Source of the DNA: CAVQSS01 sp963746605 | GTDB taxonomy: Bacteria; Desulfobacterota; RBG-13-43-22 | Direction: 5' to 3' | NCBI GenBank assembly: GCA_963746605.1 | Contig: CAVVCH010000003.1 | Span: 1-64,000, forward strand | Length of the DNA stretch: 64,000 nt | Shown: piece by piece, positions 8,999 to 17,012 of the stretch | Position numbering within the stretch: the first letter of the stretch is position 1 | Layout: every line of letters starts with the position of its first letter | Position numbers and translations under genes: made by a program | The notes under the pieces: model-generated | What the model was told of the DNA's origin: nothing | What the model saw: the letters and a program-made list of their open reading frames with translations, nothing else | Databases searched by the model: none

Positions 8999-11464
8999 TT
9001 AGGCTTTTAGAAGGTCCTCTTCTTCGAAAGGGATTACTTCTGAAAGTTTGACCTCAAAACCACCGGAGCCGGCTTTCTTTTTTGGGGCCTGGGAGGAGGG
9101 AAGGGCACCGGCTGGATGTCCTCTCCCGACCAGTAATTTCTTGTTATCCGCACCGGACAGGGCTATGGGGGCGGACGCCGTCCCCCGGCCGTTCTTTTTG
9201 CCGACCAGGACAAATAGTTCGTTGACGAAGTTCTTCATCGTCTTCGCCTGGGAATTCATATCCGCAGCCGCCTCGGCGGACTGTTGGGCGCTGAGGGCAT
9301 TTTTCTGGACCACCCGGTCCATCTCCGCTACCGCCTTGTTGATCTGCTCGATACCCTGGGTCTGCTCGGAAGAGGCCTGGGCGATTTCATTCACCCCATT
9401 GCTCACTTGTTCGGCCTTTCGGGCTACCCGTCCAAAGGCTTCATTGGTTTGTTGAACGATTTCCGAACCGTTCTTTATCTTCAGGACGGTTTCCTCGATC
9501 AGACCGTCTGTGCTTTTGGCGGCCTCCGCCGCCCGGAGGGCCAGGTTGCGGACCTCATTGGCTACCACGGCAAAACCGGCCCCCGCCTCCCCCGCCCGGG
9601 CCGCCTCCACGGCGGCGTTCAAGGCCAGGAGGTTGGTTTGAAAAGCAATGTCATCGATGGTTTTTATGATCTTTCCCGTCTCTTGATTGGCCAGGGTAAT
9701 TTCGTTCATCGACCGGGTCAGTTTATTCATGGAGTCGTTGGCCTCCTTGACAACTTGGGCGGTCTCTTTCATCAGGCTATTGGCCTGATGGGCGTTGTCG
9801 GCATTCTGTTTGGTCATGGAGGCCATTTCCTCCATGGAGGAGGAGGTTTGTTCAATCCCCGCCGCCTGGGCGGAGGCGCCTTCGGCCAGCGACCGGCTCT
9901 CCGCTAAGACCTGCGCCGAGGCCGAGGCCACCCGATCCGCGCCCTGGGTAAGCCCCTCGATGACGCGCGAGATCGGCCGGGTGATGGACCGGCTGATACC
10001 CAGGCTCATCAGCAGGGCCGCGGCCCCGATCAGTACCCCGATGACGATGACCATCGTCAGGTTTCTCTGAGCCGCCCGGTTCAGGGCCGTGATTACATTT
10101 TCCTGGTTGACTCCGGCCTGAGAGACCTCCTTTTTACTTTCTTCAATCTGTTTGGCCACAATCCCGCGCATCTGGCCGTTCAGTTTCTCCAGTTCTTCCG
10201 TGCTCTGAATGGCAGCTTTTACCTTCTCGGCCACTCCTTCCGAACCTTCAAAAGAGGCCCTGACGCTTGACAGAGCGTTCGTATAGGCCGCCATTAGTTT
10301 CAATTCGTTGGGGTGATTTCCTTTTTTGAGGAGCGCGCCCAGTTTCTGCCCGGTGTGGTCGGCTTCCTTGAACAAGTTGGCCACAACAGCCACCTGCTGA
10401 CCGAAGTCATTCATATCTTTGGCATGCAGGCAGTTGTTGATGGTGGTCACCAGGGAGCCGCTCATGAGCGACAATCCCGAGGACAAGGATAGAACCTGGT
10501 TGGTATTCCCCAGCGATTCGAGGTTCCTGGACATCTCGTCGGTATTGCTCTTCAGTTGAGTGTTGCCGTTATTGATTTCTTTTTCGACGGCCGGCAATAA
10601 GTAGGATATCTCGTAGCCTAATTCCTTGGCCATGCCCTCGATTTTCTCCTTTTGCTTGTCGTCCTCGTCGCTGATATTCCGGAGCTGCAGCGAGGCCAGT
10701 CCCTTGCTCCCGGCTATCTTTTCATTAAAGGCCGCCATTTTCTGCGATATTTCGTTAACTCGCTGATCCATTCCCTTGACGCTTTTTACGGCCTGGGTCG
10801 CATTTTTAATGATACCGGTGGCATTATCCCTCATAACGGCTACGGACCGCTTGTCCGCGGTCGCCGGAATTTTGGCGATGAGCAGGTTCAGATCTTTCAG
10901 GCTGTCCCGGACGATAAGAAAATTATTAAGCTGCTGGTTCGAAGCCAGCAGATTGTCCACCCCTTTAACCACGGTGCTGGAACTGCTCTTCTGCAGGCCC
11001 CGCAGGAGGTTGTCCAATTGGTTCAAGGCCTCCTTGAGCTTTTCCTGGATGGGCCTGGAGTCCGCGAGGGCCTTTCCCCAGGTGTTCAGCTTCCGATCGG
11101 TAATATTTTGAATATCTTTGGTAATATTGGAAATGGTTTTGTCCTCACCGCCGGAAACGGCTTTAATTTTGTTAAGTTCCGCGGTGGTCTTGTTTAGTTG
11201 GGTCAGCGATTCCGAGGCGCTGGCCACGGAGGTTTTGTATTCTTCCAGGGTCTTGGTTGAGGAAAGATGGACCAGATTGGTGGCATGGGCCTGGAGGGCT
11301 CGCTGTTGATTCAAGGCCTTTAATTGATAGGGCGTTGTTTTTTGGGTCAGTTCCTGAATGTTCTGGTTGACTATCTTGGCGCTGATGAGGGCGGAAACGA
11401 TAATAATGGATATGGCGGCCAATACAACGGCGGCATTCAAGGAAAGCTTCGTTTTGATTCGCAT
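8999..11464 (-). CDS. Methyl-accepting chemotaxis protein with very large periplasmic domain
   Basis: An 821-residue chemoreceptor. Membrane segment 1 is at about residues 8-30, and membrane segment 2 is near residue 480 (MVIVIGVLIGAAALLMSLGI). A short HAMP-like linker (SRSITRPISRVIEGL) and the cytoplasmic signalling coiled coil follow, with the hairpin tip motif EAARAGEAGAGFAVVANEVR that contacts CheW and CheA. The periplasmic part of roughly 450 residues is far longer than a usual four-helix or Cache sensor and is helical, rich in Asn, Gln and Ser, probably a multi-helix bundle. The C-terminus ends in an acidic segment without the NWETF methylesterase tether. No che genes are in view. The neighbouring binding protein could present a ligand to it, which is a guess. 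Confidence 0.9.
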   Translation of the reverse strand: MRIKTKLSLNAAVVLAAISIIIVSALISAKIVNQNIQELTQKTTPYQLKALNQQRALQAHATNLVHLSSTKTLEEYKTSVASASESLTQLNKTTAELNKIKAVSGGEDKTISNITKDIQNITDRKLNTWGKALADSRPIQEKLKEALNQLDNLLRGLQKSSSSTVVKGVDNLLASNQQLNNFLIVRDSLKDLNLLIAKIPATADKRSVAVMRDNATGIIKNATQAVKSVKGMDQRVNEISQKMAAFNEKIAGSKGLASLQLRNISDEDDKQKEKIEGMAKELGYEISYLLPAVEKEINNGNTQLKSNTDEMSRNLESLGNTNQVLSLSSGLSLMSGSLVTTINNCLHAKDMNDFGQQVAVVANLFKEADHTGQKLGALLKKGNHPNELKLMAAYTNALSSVRASFEGSEGVAEKVKAAIQSTEELEKLNGQMRGIVAKQIEESKKEVSQAGVNQENVITALNRAAQRNLTMVIVIGVLIGAAALLMSLGISRSITRPISRVIEGLTQGADRVASASAQVLAESRSLAEGASAQAAGIEQTSSSMEEMASMTKQNADNAHQANSLMKETAQVVKEANDSMNKLTRSMNEITLANQETGKIIKTIDDIAFQTNLLALNAAVEAARAGEAGAGFAVVANEVRNLALRAAEAAKSTDGLIEETVLKIKNGSEIVQQTNEAFGRVARKAEQVSNGVNEIAQASSEQTQGIEQINKAVAEMDRVVQKNALSAQQSAEAAADMNSQAKTMKNFVNELFVLVGKKNGRGTASAPIALSGADNKKLLVGRGHPAGALPSSQAPKKKAGSGGFEVKLSEVIPFEEEDLLKA

Positions 11465-11570
11465 GCCTCTCCCCCTTTTTTAAGCCTACCTGACTGGACT
11501 GATTGTCTAACTTATCGATTTCTTTTGATTACAACTTTAAGAAAAACTTTCAACCCATTTAAATAATTCA

Positions 11571-11599
11571 TTGACAACCCCGATCCGTGGAATTATTTA
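11571..11599 (+). promoter_or_regulatory. Promoter candidate for the AbrB-like/arsM unit
   Basis: TTGACA at 11571-11576 and TATTTA at 11594-11599 with a 17-base spacer, about 58 bases before the first start codon. An inverted repeat ATTTAT-ATCAG-ATAAAT (11595-11611) overlaps the -10 region and start site and could be an operator. Confidence 0.45.
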
Positions 11600-11656
11600 T
11601 ATCAGATAAATCAGTAAAATCAGAAATAATGGATTTAAGAACGGAGGAGGGGAGAA

Positions 11657-11950
11657 ATGGTGATGAAAGAAAAAAAAAAGAATCAATGCTGCGACCTCTC
11701 CCCCGGCGCGGGGTTGGGCCGCACCCGGGTGGAATCTCTGATCACCGTGGACGAACGGGGTCAGACGGTTTTGCCCAAAGAGATCCGGGAGAAAGCCGGG
11801 ATTCGGGCCGGGGATAAACTGGCCGTGATCACCTGGGAGAAAGAGGGAAAGGTCTGCTGTCTGTTTTTGATCAAAGCCGAAGAACTGGCCGGTATGGCCC
11901 GGGATTTCCTGGGACCCATGGCCCGGGATTTTGTAGAAAACCAAAAATAG
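11657..11950 (+). CDS. AbrB/SpoVT-type DNA-binding protein (HgcAB-associated-protein-like)
   Basis: A 97-residue protein with a swapped-hairpin AbrB domain in residues 27-75 (ESLITVDERGQTVLPKEIR, then EKAGIRAGDKLAVI). The N-terminus has a CC pair (residues 11-12) and another Cys pair follows in KVCCLFL. Close relatives are annotated as HgcAB-associated protein in mercury-methylating and other anaerobes. This name is from memory of the family and no hgcAB genes are here. A GGAGGGG ribosome binding site precedes the ATG. It ends 17 bases before arsM, so it probably regulates or is co-expressed with arsenic methylation. The paired cysteines could sense arsenite or another thiophilic metal, which is inference. 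Confidence 0.75.
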   Translation: MVMKEKKKNQCCDLSPGAGLGRTRVESLITVDERGQTVLPKEIREKAGIRAGDKLAVITWEKEGKVCCLFLIKAEELAGMARDFLGPMARDFVENQK

Positions 11951-11967
11951 TGAGGGAGGATTTCCAA

Positions 11968-12825
11968 ATGAGAGAAGAAGAAATCAAGAAAGTAGTTCGG
12001 GAAGGCTACGGCCGGATCGCCGCCCAAGGGGGGTCCTGTTGTTTCCCCACCATTTCCTGCTGCGGGAACTCCCCCACGGCCGAAACGATCAGCCGCCAGG
12101 TCGGCTATTCCGCGGAGGAAATCCAGTCGGTCCCGGAGGGGGCTAACCTGGGACTGGGCTGCGGCAATCCGTTGGCCCTGGCCTCGATCAGGGAAGGGGA
12201 TGTGGTTCTGGACCTCGGTTCGGGGGCGGGTTTTGACTGTTTCCTGGCCGCCCGGCAGGTCGGTGAGAACGGGAAGGTAATCGGAGTGGACATGACGCCC
12301 GAGATGATCGCCAAGGCTCGGGAAAACGCCCGAAAAGGCGGGTTTCAAAATGTGGAGTTTCGGCTGGGCGAGATAGAACACCTGCCGGCGGCGGACAAGT
12401 CGGTGGACTTGATCATCTCCAATTGCGTCATCAATCTGGCGCCGGATAAAAAACAGGTATTCGAAGAGGCCCTGAGGGTCTTGAAGCCTGGAGGGCGGCT
12501 GATGATTTCCGATATTGTCTGGTTGAAGGAGATCCCCCAGGCCATCCGGGAGTCGGCCGGGGCTTATGTGGCCTGTTTGTCCGGGGCTGTCAGGCGGGAG
12601 GACTATCTAGCCGCCATTCAAGCCGCGGGGTTTGAAGGGGTGCGTGTGGTTGGTGAAACCCCGGTCCCGGAGGAGCTCTTTCAGGGCGACCCGCTGGGGC
12701 GGACCATCATGGAGCAGTTGAACCTCTCCCCGGAGCAATTGCAAGCCGGAATCCGTTCCATAGCCAGCATCAAAGTGGAGGCGCAAAAACCGGTAGCCGG
12801 GAGGAGGGACCCGGCGGACCATTGA
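11968..12825 (+). CDS. arsM: Arsenite S-adenosylmethionine methyltransferase
   Basis: A 285-residue class I methyltransferase. The start at 11968 is preceded by GGGAGGA. SAM-binding motif I is VLDLGSGAGFDCFL (about residues 80-93). The three cysteines needed for As(III) binding in ArsM are in equivalent places: C65 (GLGCGNP), C153 (SNCVINL) and C203 (YVACLSG). The N-terminus has two extra Cys pairs (24-25 and 31-32), as in many anaerobic ArsM proteins. The enzyme methylates arsenite stepwise to methyl- and dimethylarsenicals in the cytoplasm. It forms a two-gene unit with the AbrB-like regulator. No arsR, arsB or acr3 gene is near. Confidence 0.9.
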   Translation: MREEEIKKVVREGYGRIAAQGGSCCFPTISCCGNSPTAETISRQVGYSAEEIQSVPEGANLGLGCGNPLALASIREGDVVLDLGSGAGFDCFLAARQVGENGKVIGVDMTPEMIAKARENARKGGFQNVEFRLGEIEHLPAADKSVDLIISNCVINLAPDKKQVFEEALRVLKPGGRLMISDIVWLKEIPQAIRESAGAYVACLSGAVRREDYLAAIQAAGFEGVRVVGETPVPEELFQGDPLGRTIMEQLNLSPEQLQAGIRSIASIKVEAQKPVAGRRDPADH

Positions 12826-12875
12826 AAATCTTTTTAGATCAGGTCAATCTCCTCCCGTAATTCTCTCCTTGAAGG

Positions 12876-15662
12876 TCAAGGTGCCCGGGAAGCAAACGGT
12901 CCGAACAGGTGGATTTCATGGATCGACCAATAATACACTGGATCGGAGCCCACCTGTTCAAGCCTCACGTAACGGCAGGAGACCGGCTGAAAAAAATAGG
13001 TGAGGCGATTCCCAAGCTTATTAAAAATCCGATTGCCGGCCCAGTAAAGATCAGACAGCCATTGGGTTTCAATGGCACGCCACTTTTTCCCGTCGGGCGA
13101 AACCAAGAGTCTTAGATCGCGAGGGTAATCCTTTGAGGAGCCTCCTTGAAGCAGGGTCATTCCTCGAATGATTTCCATTCGGCCGAGATCCAATTCAAAG
13201 GACAAATCAGGGGATTGAGGTTTAAGGGATGTCCAGCGAGTCCGGGGGTTTCCATCCAGGGCCAGGGATACCTCCCGCTGATTGGCATTGGCTGCGGCCC
13301 GCCATCTCGACCGATCCAAGGGAACCGGAGGAACTTTTTCGAAATGATAAAAAACCCGATAGGGTCCGAAACCTTTCTGATGAAAAGTCACCCCATACCA
13401 TTCCAGCATTTCTTCAACCCCAGCCAACTCGGTTTGATCCATAACCAGCGCCGTAGTCGGGGTGAGTTCCAGGGAATCGATCAAATCCGGAGGGGGAACT
13501 ACCTCCCCGTTATCCCCTGAAAAATGGTTGGAAACCTCGGTTCTGATGGTTCTCTCGCTCATCACCGTGATGACGGCCGAAAGCCAGTGGTCTGCGTAGG
13601 CCCGATTCACTCCCTGCTCTTTAAGGAAGGCGGGCAAGCTCTGAATGGCATTGTCCCGGTCAGGGTTCCTTTTATTGGCCCCGGCCGTTTGGTACACCAG
13701 GAGTTCATTGATGGACCAATAATCACCCGGTCGATCTTTGGTCAAGGTTATCTTCAGGAAACGGGAAGGGACAGGATCGAAGTAGGCCTCCACCCGACCC
13801 CTCCGAATCTTGATCATGGGCCCGGGCCCGGACCAGAAAAAGGGACCGACATAATCCTCCACCCTGGAAACAACCTGCCATTTTTGTCCAGTCTCCGACA
13901 CCTCGATTTGATAGCCGGCCGGAACATAGCGGTAACTACCCGGCCACCAACTGACTTTATTTATAGTTTCTGTCCGGCCTAAATCCAATAGAAAGAAAAT
14001 TCCCGCTTCCTGGGCGCTGTACCAACCGCTGATTACATCACCGTCAAAGGCTTCCCGCGTCAAATGGTGCTCACGGCTGGCCGTGGCCGACCACCCGCTT
14101 CTACTGAGAGGGATAAAAGGCCCTTCTGGGGGGGCAAAATCCGTATAAAGCTCAAAACCGGGGGCGGGAATCGTCTTTCGATAACTTCCCCCCAGGGCTT
14201 TCAGGTTATTCTCCCATGTCGGATCGGGCCCGGCGAAAAGATAGGCCGGCCGGTCGGTGCTGTCGACCCACTGGGCATAGCGCAGATAACCGGCCTGGTA
14301 AGGATCAACGGCGATCAATTTTTCCCTGGAGAGAAAGGTGAGTCGATCAGGGTAATGTGCACTGTAAAGCCATTGAATCCCCTTTTCCTTGATGGCCCGG
14401 ATTAAGGCCGCATCCGTAACCTTCCGCTGGGCAGCGGCCTGGCGTAGCTCCGGGACCAGGAAAGGCCAGGCCGGTTCTTGAAGTGCCCCCCAGAAGTTGA
14501 CGCCCAAGAGTATTCCGATAAGGGCCAGACCCAATCGATGGGATTTGCTTTTTATCTTACTGATAAACATAGCCAAAAAGAAAGGCACGCAGGTGTAATA
14601 GGGCAGGAAGTATTTGGGGTCGTTGTCGCTGAGGCGGACATTATAAACCGTCAGCATGTTTACGGCGGTCGTGGCCAGCATAGTCAGTAGAAGTAATTCC
14701 GTCCCATCGGTCTTTTGCAGGCGGAGTCGCAACAACCCGACCAGGCCGAACCTCCTTGCGATCAACACGGAGGTCATGGCCAGAACCAGGAAAGCCAGGA
14801 ATAGTACCCCAGGAATGATTTTCCCGGGTTCCGAGGTTACGGGAAACGGAATCCCTCCCAGTATCGGCAGGGTATTGCCGAAAAAATCGGTGGCGATGAG
14901 TCGCCAATCGGGCCAGACGATGAGTTGATGAATCGGCAGGCCGGGCGTCTGTTGCCGGACCTGATACAGCAACTGGGGCAGACTCCCCATAAGAAAGGCA
15001 GCGATCATCAGGAAAAAAGGACCGCGCAGGGGGAGTTTTTTGTCGTAGAGCCAGAGAAAAAAGAAGGCCGGCGCCAGGTAGCAGATAATTAGATGATTGG
15101 TCCACCAGCCCAGGCCGGCAATGAGTCCGGCCAAGGCCAGATACCGGTAACGCCCGGTTGGCCCTGATCCCGGATAATAAATGATCCGGCAAACCAGCAC
15201 GAGCAGGAAAGTGCCGAAGATCAAGGTCAGGGGATAATGGGATCGGGCTTCGTTGGTCCAATACAGATAAAAGCAAGGTGGGAGCGCCAGGTAGAGCAGG
15301 GCCAACCGGATCACCGTTTCCGGAAAGAGGCGGCGGCCCAGTTGCCAGACCAAGTAGAGGAATTGGAAGGAAAGGATAACCGGGAGCAGCTCCAGGACCC
15401 AGGCCCGGGTCCCGAAGCAGAGAACCAGAACCGCGCTCAAGTAGGCTTCCATGGACCCCATGAAATTCTGGCCGTAAAAAAATATCGGGAATTCACCGGC
15501 CAAGACCCGCAGACTCATGATCCCGATGACGGATTCATCCCCCCCCAATTCCGCGGTCAGCAAGGGGATCCCCCGGGCCGCCAGGGCTATTAAGAAGATG
15601 CCGGCATAGGCCAGCATTTTTTTATTCAGGGGACGAGGCCCTGCATCAGCGTTTGATTTCAT
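12876..15662 (-). CDS. GT39-like membrane glycosyltransferase fused to two discoidin (F5/8 type C) domains
   Basis: A 928-residue protein. The first 400 residues are a polytopic membrane domain of the ArnT/PMT-like GT-C fold. An acidic patch in the first periplasmic loop (ELGGDESVIG) resembles the catalytic DE region of this family, which uses polyprenyl-phosphate sugars. Two discoidin-like modules follow: about residues 510-650 (SGWSATASREHHL to YWSINELLVYQ) and 785-925 (RWRAAANANQREV to YYWSIHEIHLFGP). Each has the typical DGNPRTRW-like and LDLGR blocks. A linker domain (about 660-780) lies between. Discoidin domains bind carbohydrate or lipid head groups, so the periplasmic part may hold the acceptor. 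The sugar and acceptor are unknown. The ATG at 15662 has only a weak upstream purine stretch. Confidence 0.8.
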   Translation of the reverse strand: MKSNADAGPRPLNKKMLAYAGIFLIALAARGIPLLTAELGGDESVIGIMSLRVLAGEFPIFFYGQNFMGSMEAYLSAVLVLCFGTRAWVLELLPVILSFQFLYLVWQLGRRLFPETVIRLALLYLALPPCFYLYWTNEARSHYPLTLIFGTFLLVLVCRIIYYPGSGPTGRYRYLALAGLIAGLGWWTNHLIICYLAPAFFFLWLYDKKLPLRGPFFLMIAAFLMGSLPQLLYQVRQQTPGLPIHQLIVWPDWRLIATDFFGNTLPILGGIPFPVTSEPGKIIPGVLFLAFLVLAMTSVLIARRFGLVGLLRLRLQKTDGTELLLLTMLATTAVNMLTVYNVRLSDNDPKYFLPYYTCVPFFLAMFISKIKSKSHRLGLALIGILLGVNFWGALQEPAWPFLVPELRQAAAQRKVTDAALIRAIKEKGIQWLYSAHYPDRLTFLSREKLIAVDPYQAGYLRYAQWVDSTDRPAYLFAGPDPTWENNLKALGGSYRKTIPAPGFELYTDFAPPEGPFIPLSRSGWSATASREHHLTREAFDGDVISGWYSAQEAGIFFLLDLGRTETINKVSWWPGSYRYVPAGYQIEVSETGQKWQVVSRVEDYVGPFFWSGPGPMIKIRRGRVEAYFDPVPSRFLKITLTKDRPGDYWSINELLVYQTAGANKRNPDRDNAIQSLPAFLKEQGVNRAYADHWLSAVITVMSERTIRTEVSNHFSGDNGEVVPPPDLIDSLELTPTTALVMDQTELAGVEEMLEWYGVTFHQKGFGPYRVFYHFEKVPPVPLDRSRWRAAANANQREVSLALDGNPRTRWTSLKPQSPDLSFELDLGRMEIIRGMTLLQGGSSKDYPRDLRLLVSPDGKKWRAIETQWLSDLYWAGNRIFNKLGNRLTYFFQPVSCRYVRLEQVGSDPVYYWSIHEIHLFGPFASRAP

Positions 15663-15691
15663 GACCCATTCCGAATCGTTATCTCAATTCT

Positions 15692-16060
15692 TTATCTTGA
15701 GATCGGACAAATATGAAATAACCCTGTTCGGTAATTTGCCAAAACCGTCTTGTTTGCCGTCCGGGACCATTTCGTTCGGTGATCTTCCTCGGGATAGGTG
15801 GTATCGATGGAGCATTCCCAAATGGCCATCGGATTTCCTTTAGCGGCGAAGCTGTTGATATCGCGGAAGATAAGGCCGACTACGCGATCCTGCTTCAGAA
15901 TCAGTTTGAGATCGGAGATGCGCTTCTCCCCGTCCTTGAATAATTGCTCCGAGTGGCATTGGATTTCGTCTGCAGCAGCGAATGAAACCCAGAAGACGAG
16001 TAGCAGGACGAACCCAATAAGCTGTTTACAGTTCACGGTAAGGGCGTTTGGCACTAACAT
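15692..16060 (-). CDS. Small exported hypothetical protein
   Basis: With the start at 16060 the product has 122 residues and a clear Sec signal (LIGFVLLLVFWVSFAAADE). The mature part is about 95 residues, with a possible disulphide pair (C in EIQCHSEQ and WECSIDTTYP) plus a Cys near the C-terminus (FHICPISR). An open frame reaches 16111, but the added residues have no signal-peptide character. I do not recognise the family. It precedes the glycosyltransferase on the same strand with a 29-base gap, so it may be co-transcribed. Confidence 0.6.
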   Translation of the reverse strand: MLVPNALTVNCKQLIGFVLLLVFWVSFAAADEIQCHSEQLFKDGEKRISDLKLILKQDRVVGLIFRDINSFAAKGNPMAIWECSIDTTYPEEDHRTKWSRTANKTVLANYRTGLFHICPISR

Positions 16061-16172
16061 TTTATGAGATGGTCCACTATTGATTATTCCCGGGTAGTCA
16101 GGTTCAAACAATCATAAGACGGGATGATTAATCAACCCCAGCGAGGCTCTTTCCAATCTGTCCTGGAAATTT

Positions 16173-16952
16173 TTATAGAGGGATTTCCAGGACGGTTCGG
16201 ACATAGGCATTTAGGGCTTTTCCTCCCTGATCGGTCAGCCAGGCATAGGCCGCTTCCCATTTTTCTCGAAGAAGGCCGGATTCCGGAAGGTCCAAAACGG
16301 CCAGGGTTTCAATAGGCAGACGAATTTTAAGAAAGGCGGCCAGCCCGAGACGGCGGAGGACGGGATGGTCCCGGATCAGGTCCCAGGCCTGCCGTTCCTC
16401 CTCCGTATCTTCCATCAGATATTCCAGCAACCGAATTTGAGCTAATCCTAATCCCGCTTCAGCCAGAAGGCGGACCACCTCTTCATCCTTGATGGCTATC
16501 GAGAGAAAATAGACCAACCGCTGAATCATCGGGAAATCCAGCCCGGCGGATTGCCCGTCCTCCAAAAGCCGATTCGAAAACCGGAACTGATAAAATTCCG
16601 GCCGTCCGTGGAGCAGGGCATGGCCGATCTCGTGTTGAACCACACCCCGGACAACCATCTCGGGGATCCCTTGGATTTTCTCCAGAGAGATATGAATCCG
16701 GGGAAATCCTCTCCAGGCCTCGTGCGTTGCCAGGAAGTCTGACTCTCCGCCGCTGAATACCCCCAGCTCGGCTTTTTCCCGGGCGTCGAATTCCTGAAAA
16801 TCTTTTTCCCTTTCCCAGAGGTAGATGGAAATTTGGTTCAGAGATGCCCGGGGTTCGGTTTTCTCGATAACCTCTCCCGCCCATTGCCGGGCTTTAACCA
16901 GAAAAGATTGGTCGATATTCCCTTGAGGAAAGATGTCGATAGTTGTTTTCAT
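16173..16952 (-). CDS. Putative zinc metalloprotease-like protein (HEIGH motif)
   Basis: A 259-residue soluble protein with HEIGHALLHG at residues 107-116, the HExxH signature of zincin proteases. The third ligand is not obvious; acidic residues further on (DEEVVRLL or LMEDTEEE) are candidates. The preceding region (IHISLEKI to VVRGVVQHEIGH) resembles the strand and active-site helix of gluzincin-type folds. The start at 16952 is preferred because GGAG lies just upstream; the frame is open to 17012. It follows the flavoprotein gene on the same strand with about 60 bases between. No signal peptide is visible, so it is probably cytoplasmic. Substrate unknown. Confidence 0.6.
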   Translation of the reverse strand: MKTTIDIFPQGNIDQSFLVKARQWAGEVIEKTEPRASLNQISIYLWEREKDFQEFDAREKAELGVFSGGESDFLATHEAWRGFPRIHISLEKIQGIPEMVVRGVVQHEIGHALLHGRPEFYQFRFSNRLLEDGQSAGLDFPMIQRLVYFLSIAIKDEEVVRLLAEAGLGLAQIRLLEYLMEDTEEERQAWDLIRDHPVLRRLGLAAFLKIRLPIETLAVLDLPESGLLREKWEAAYAWLTDQGGKALNAYVRTVLEIPL

Positions 16953-17012
16953 CTCCGTGGAGGACTGGGAGACCCTGGGCCCAAAAGCGGGCCTCATGGC
17001 TGTAACAGCCAA

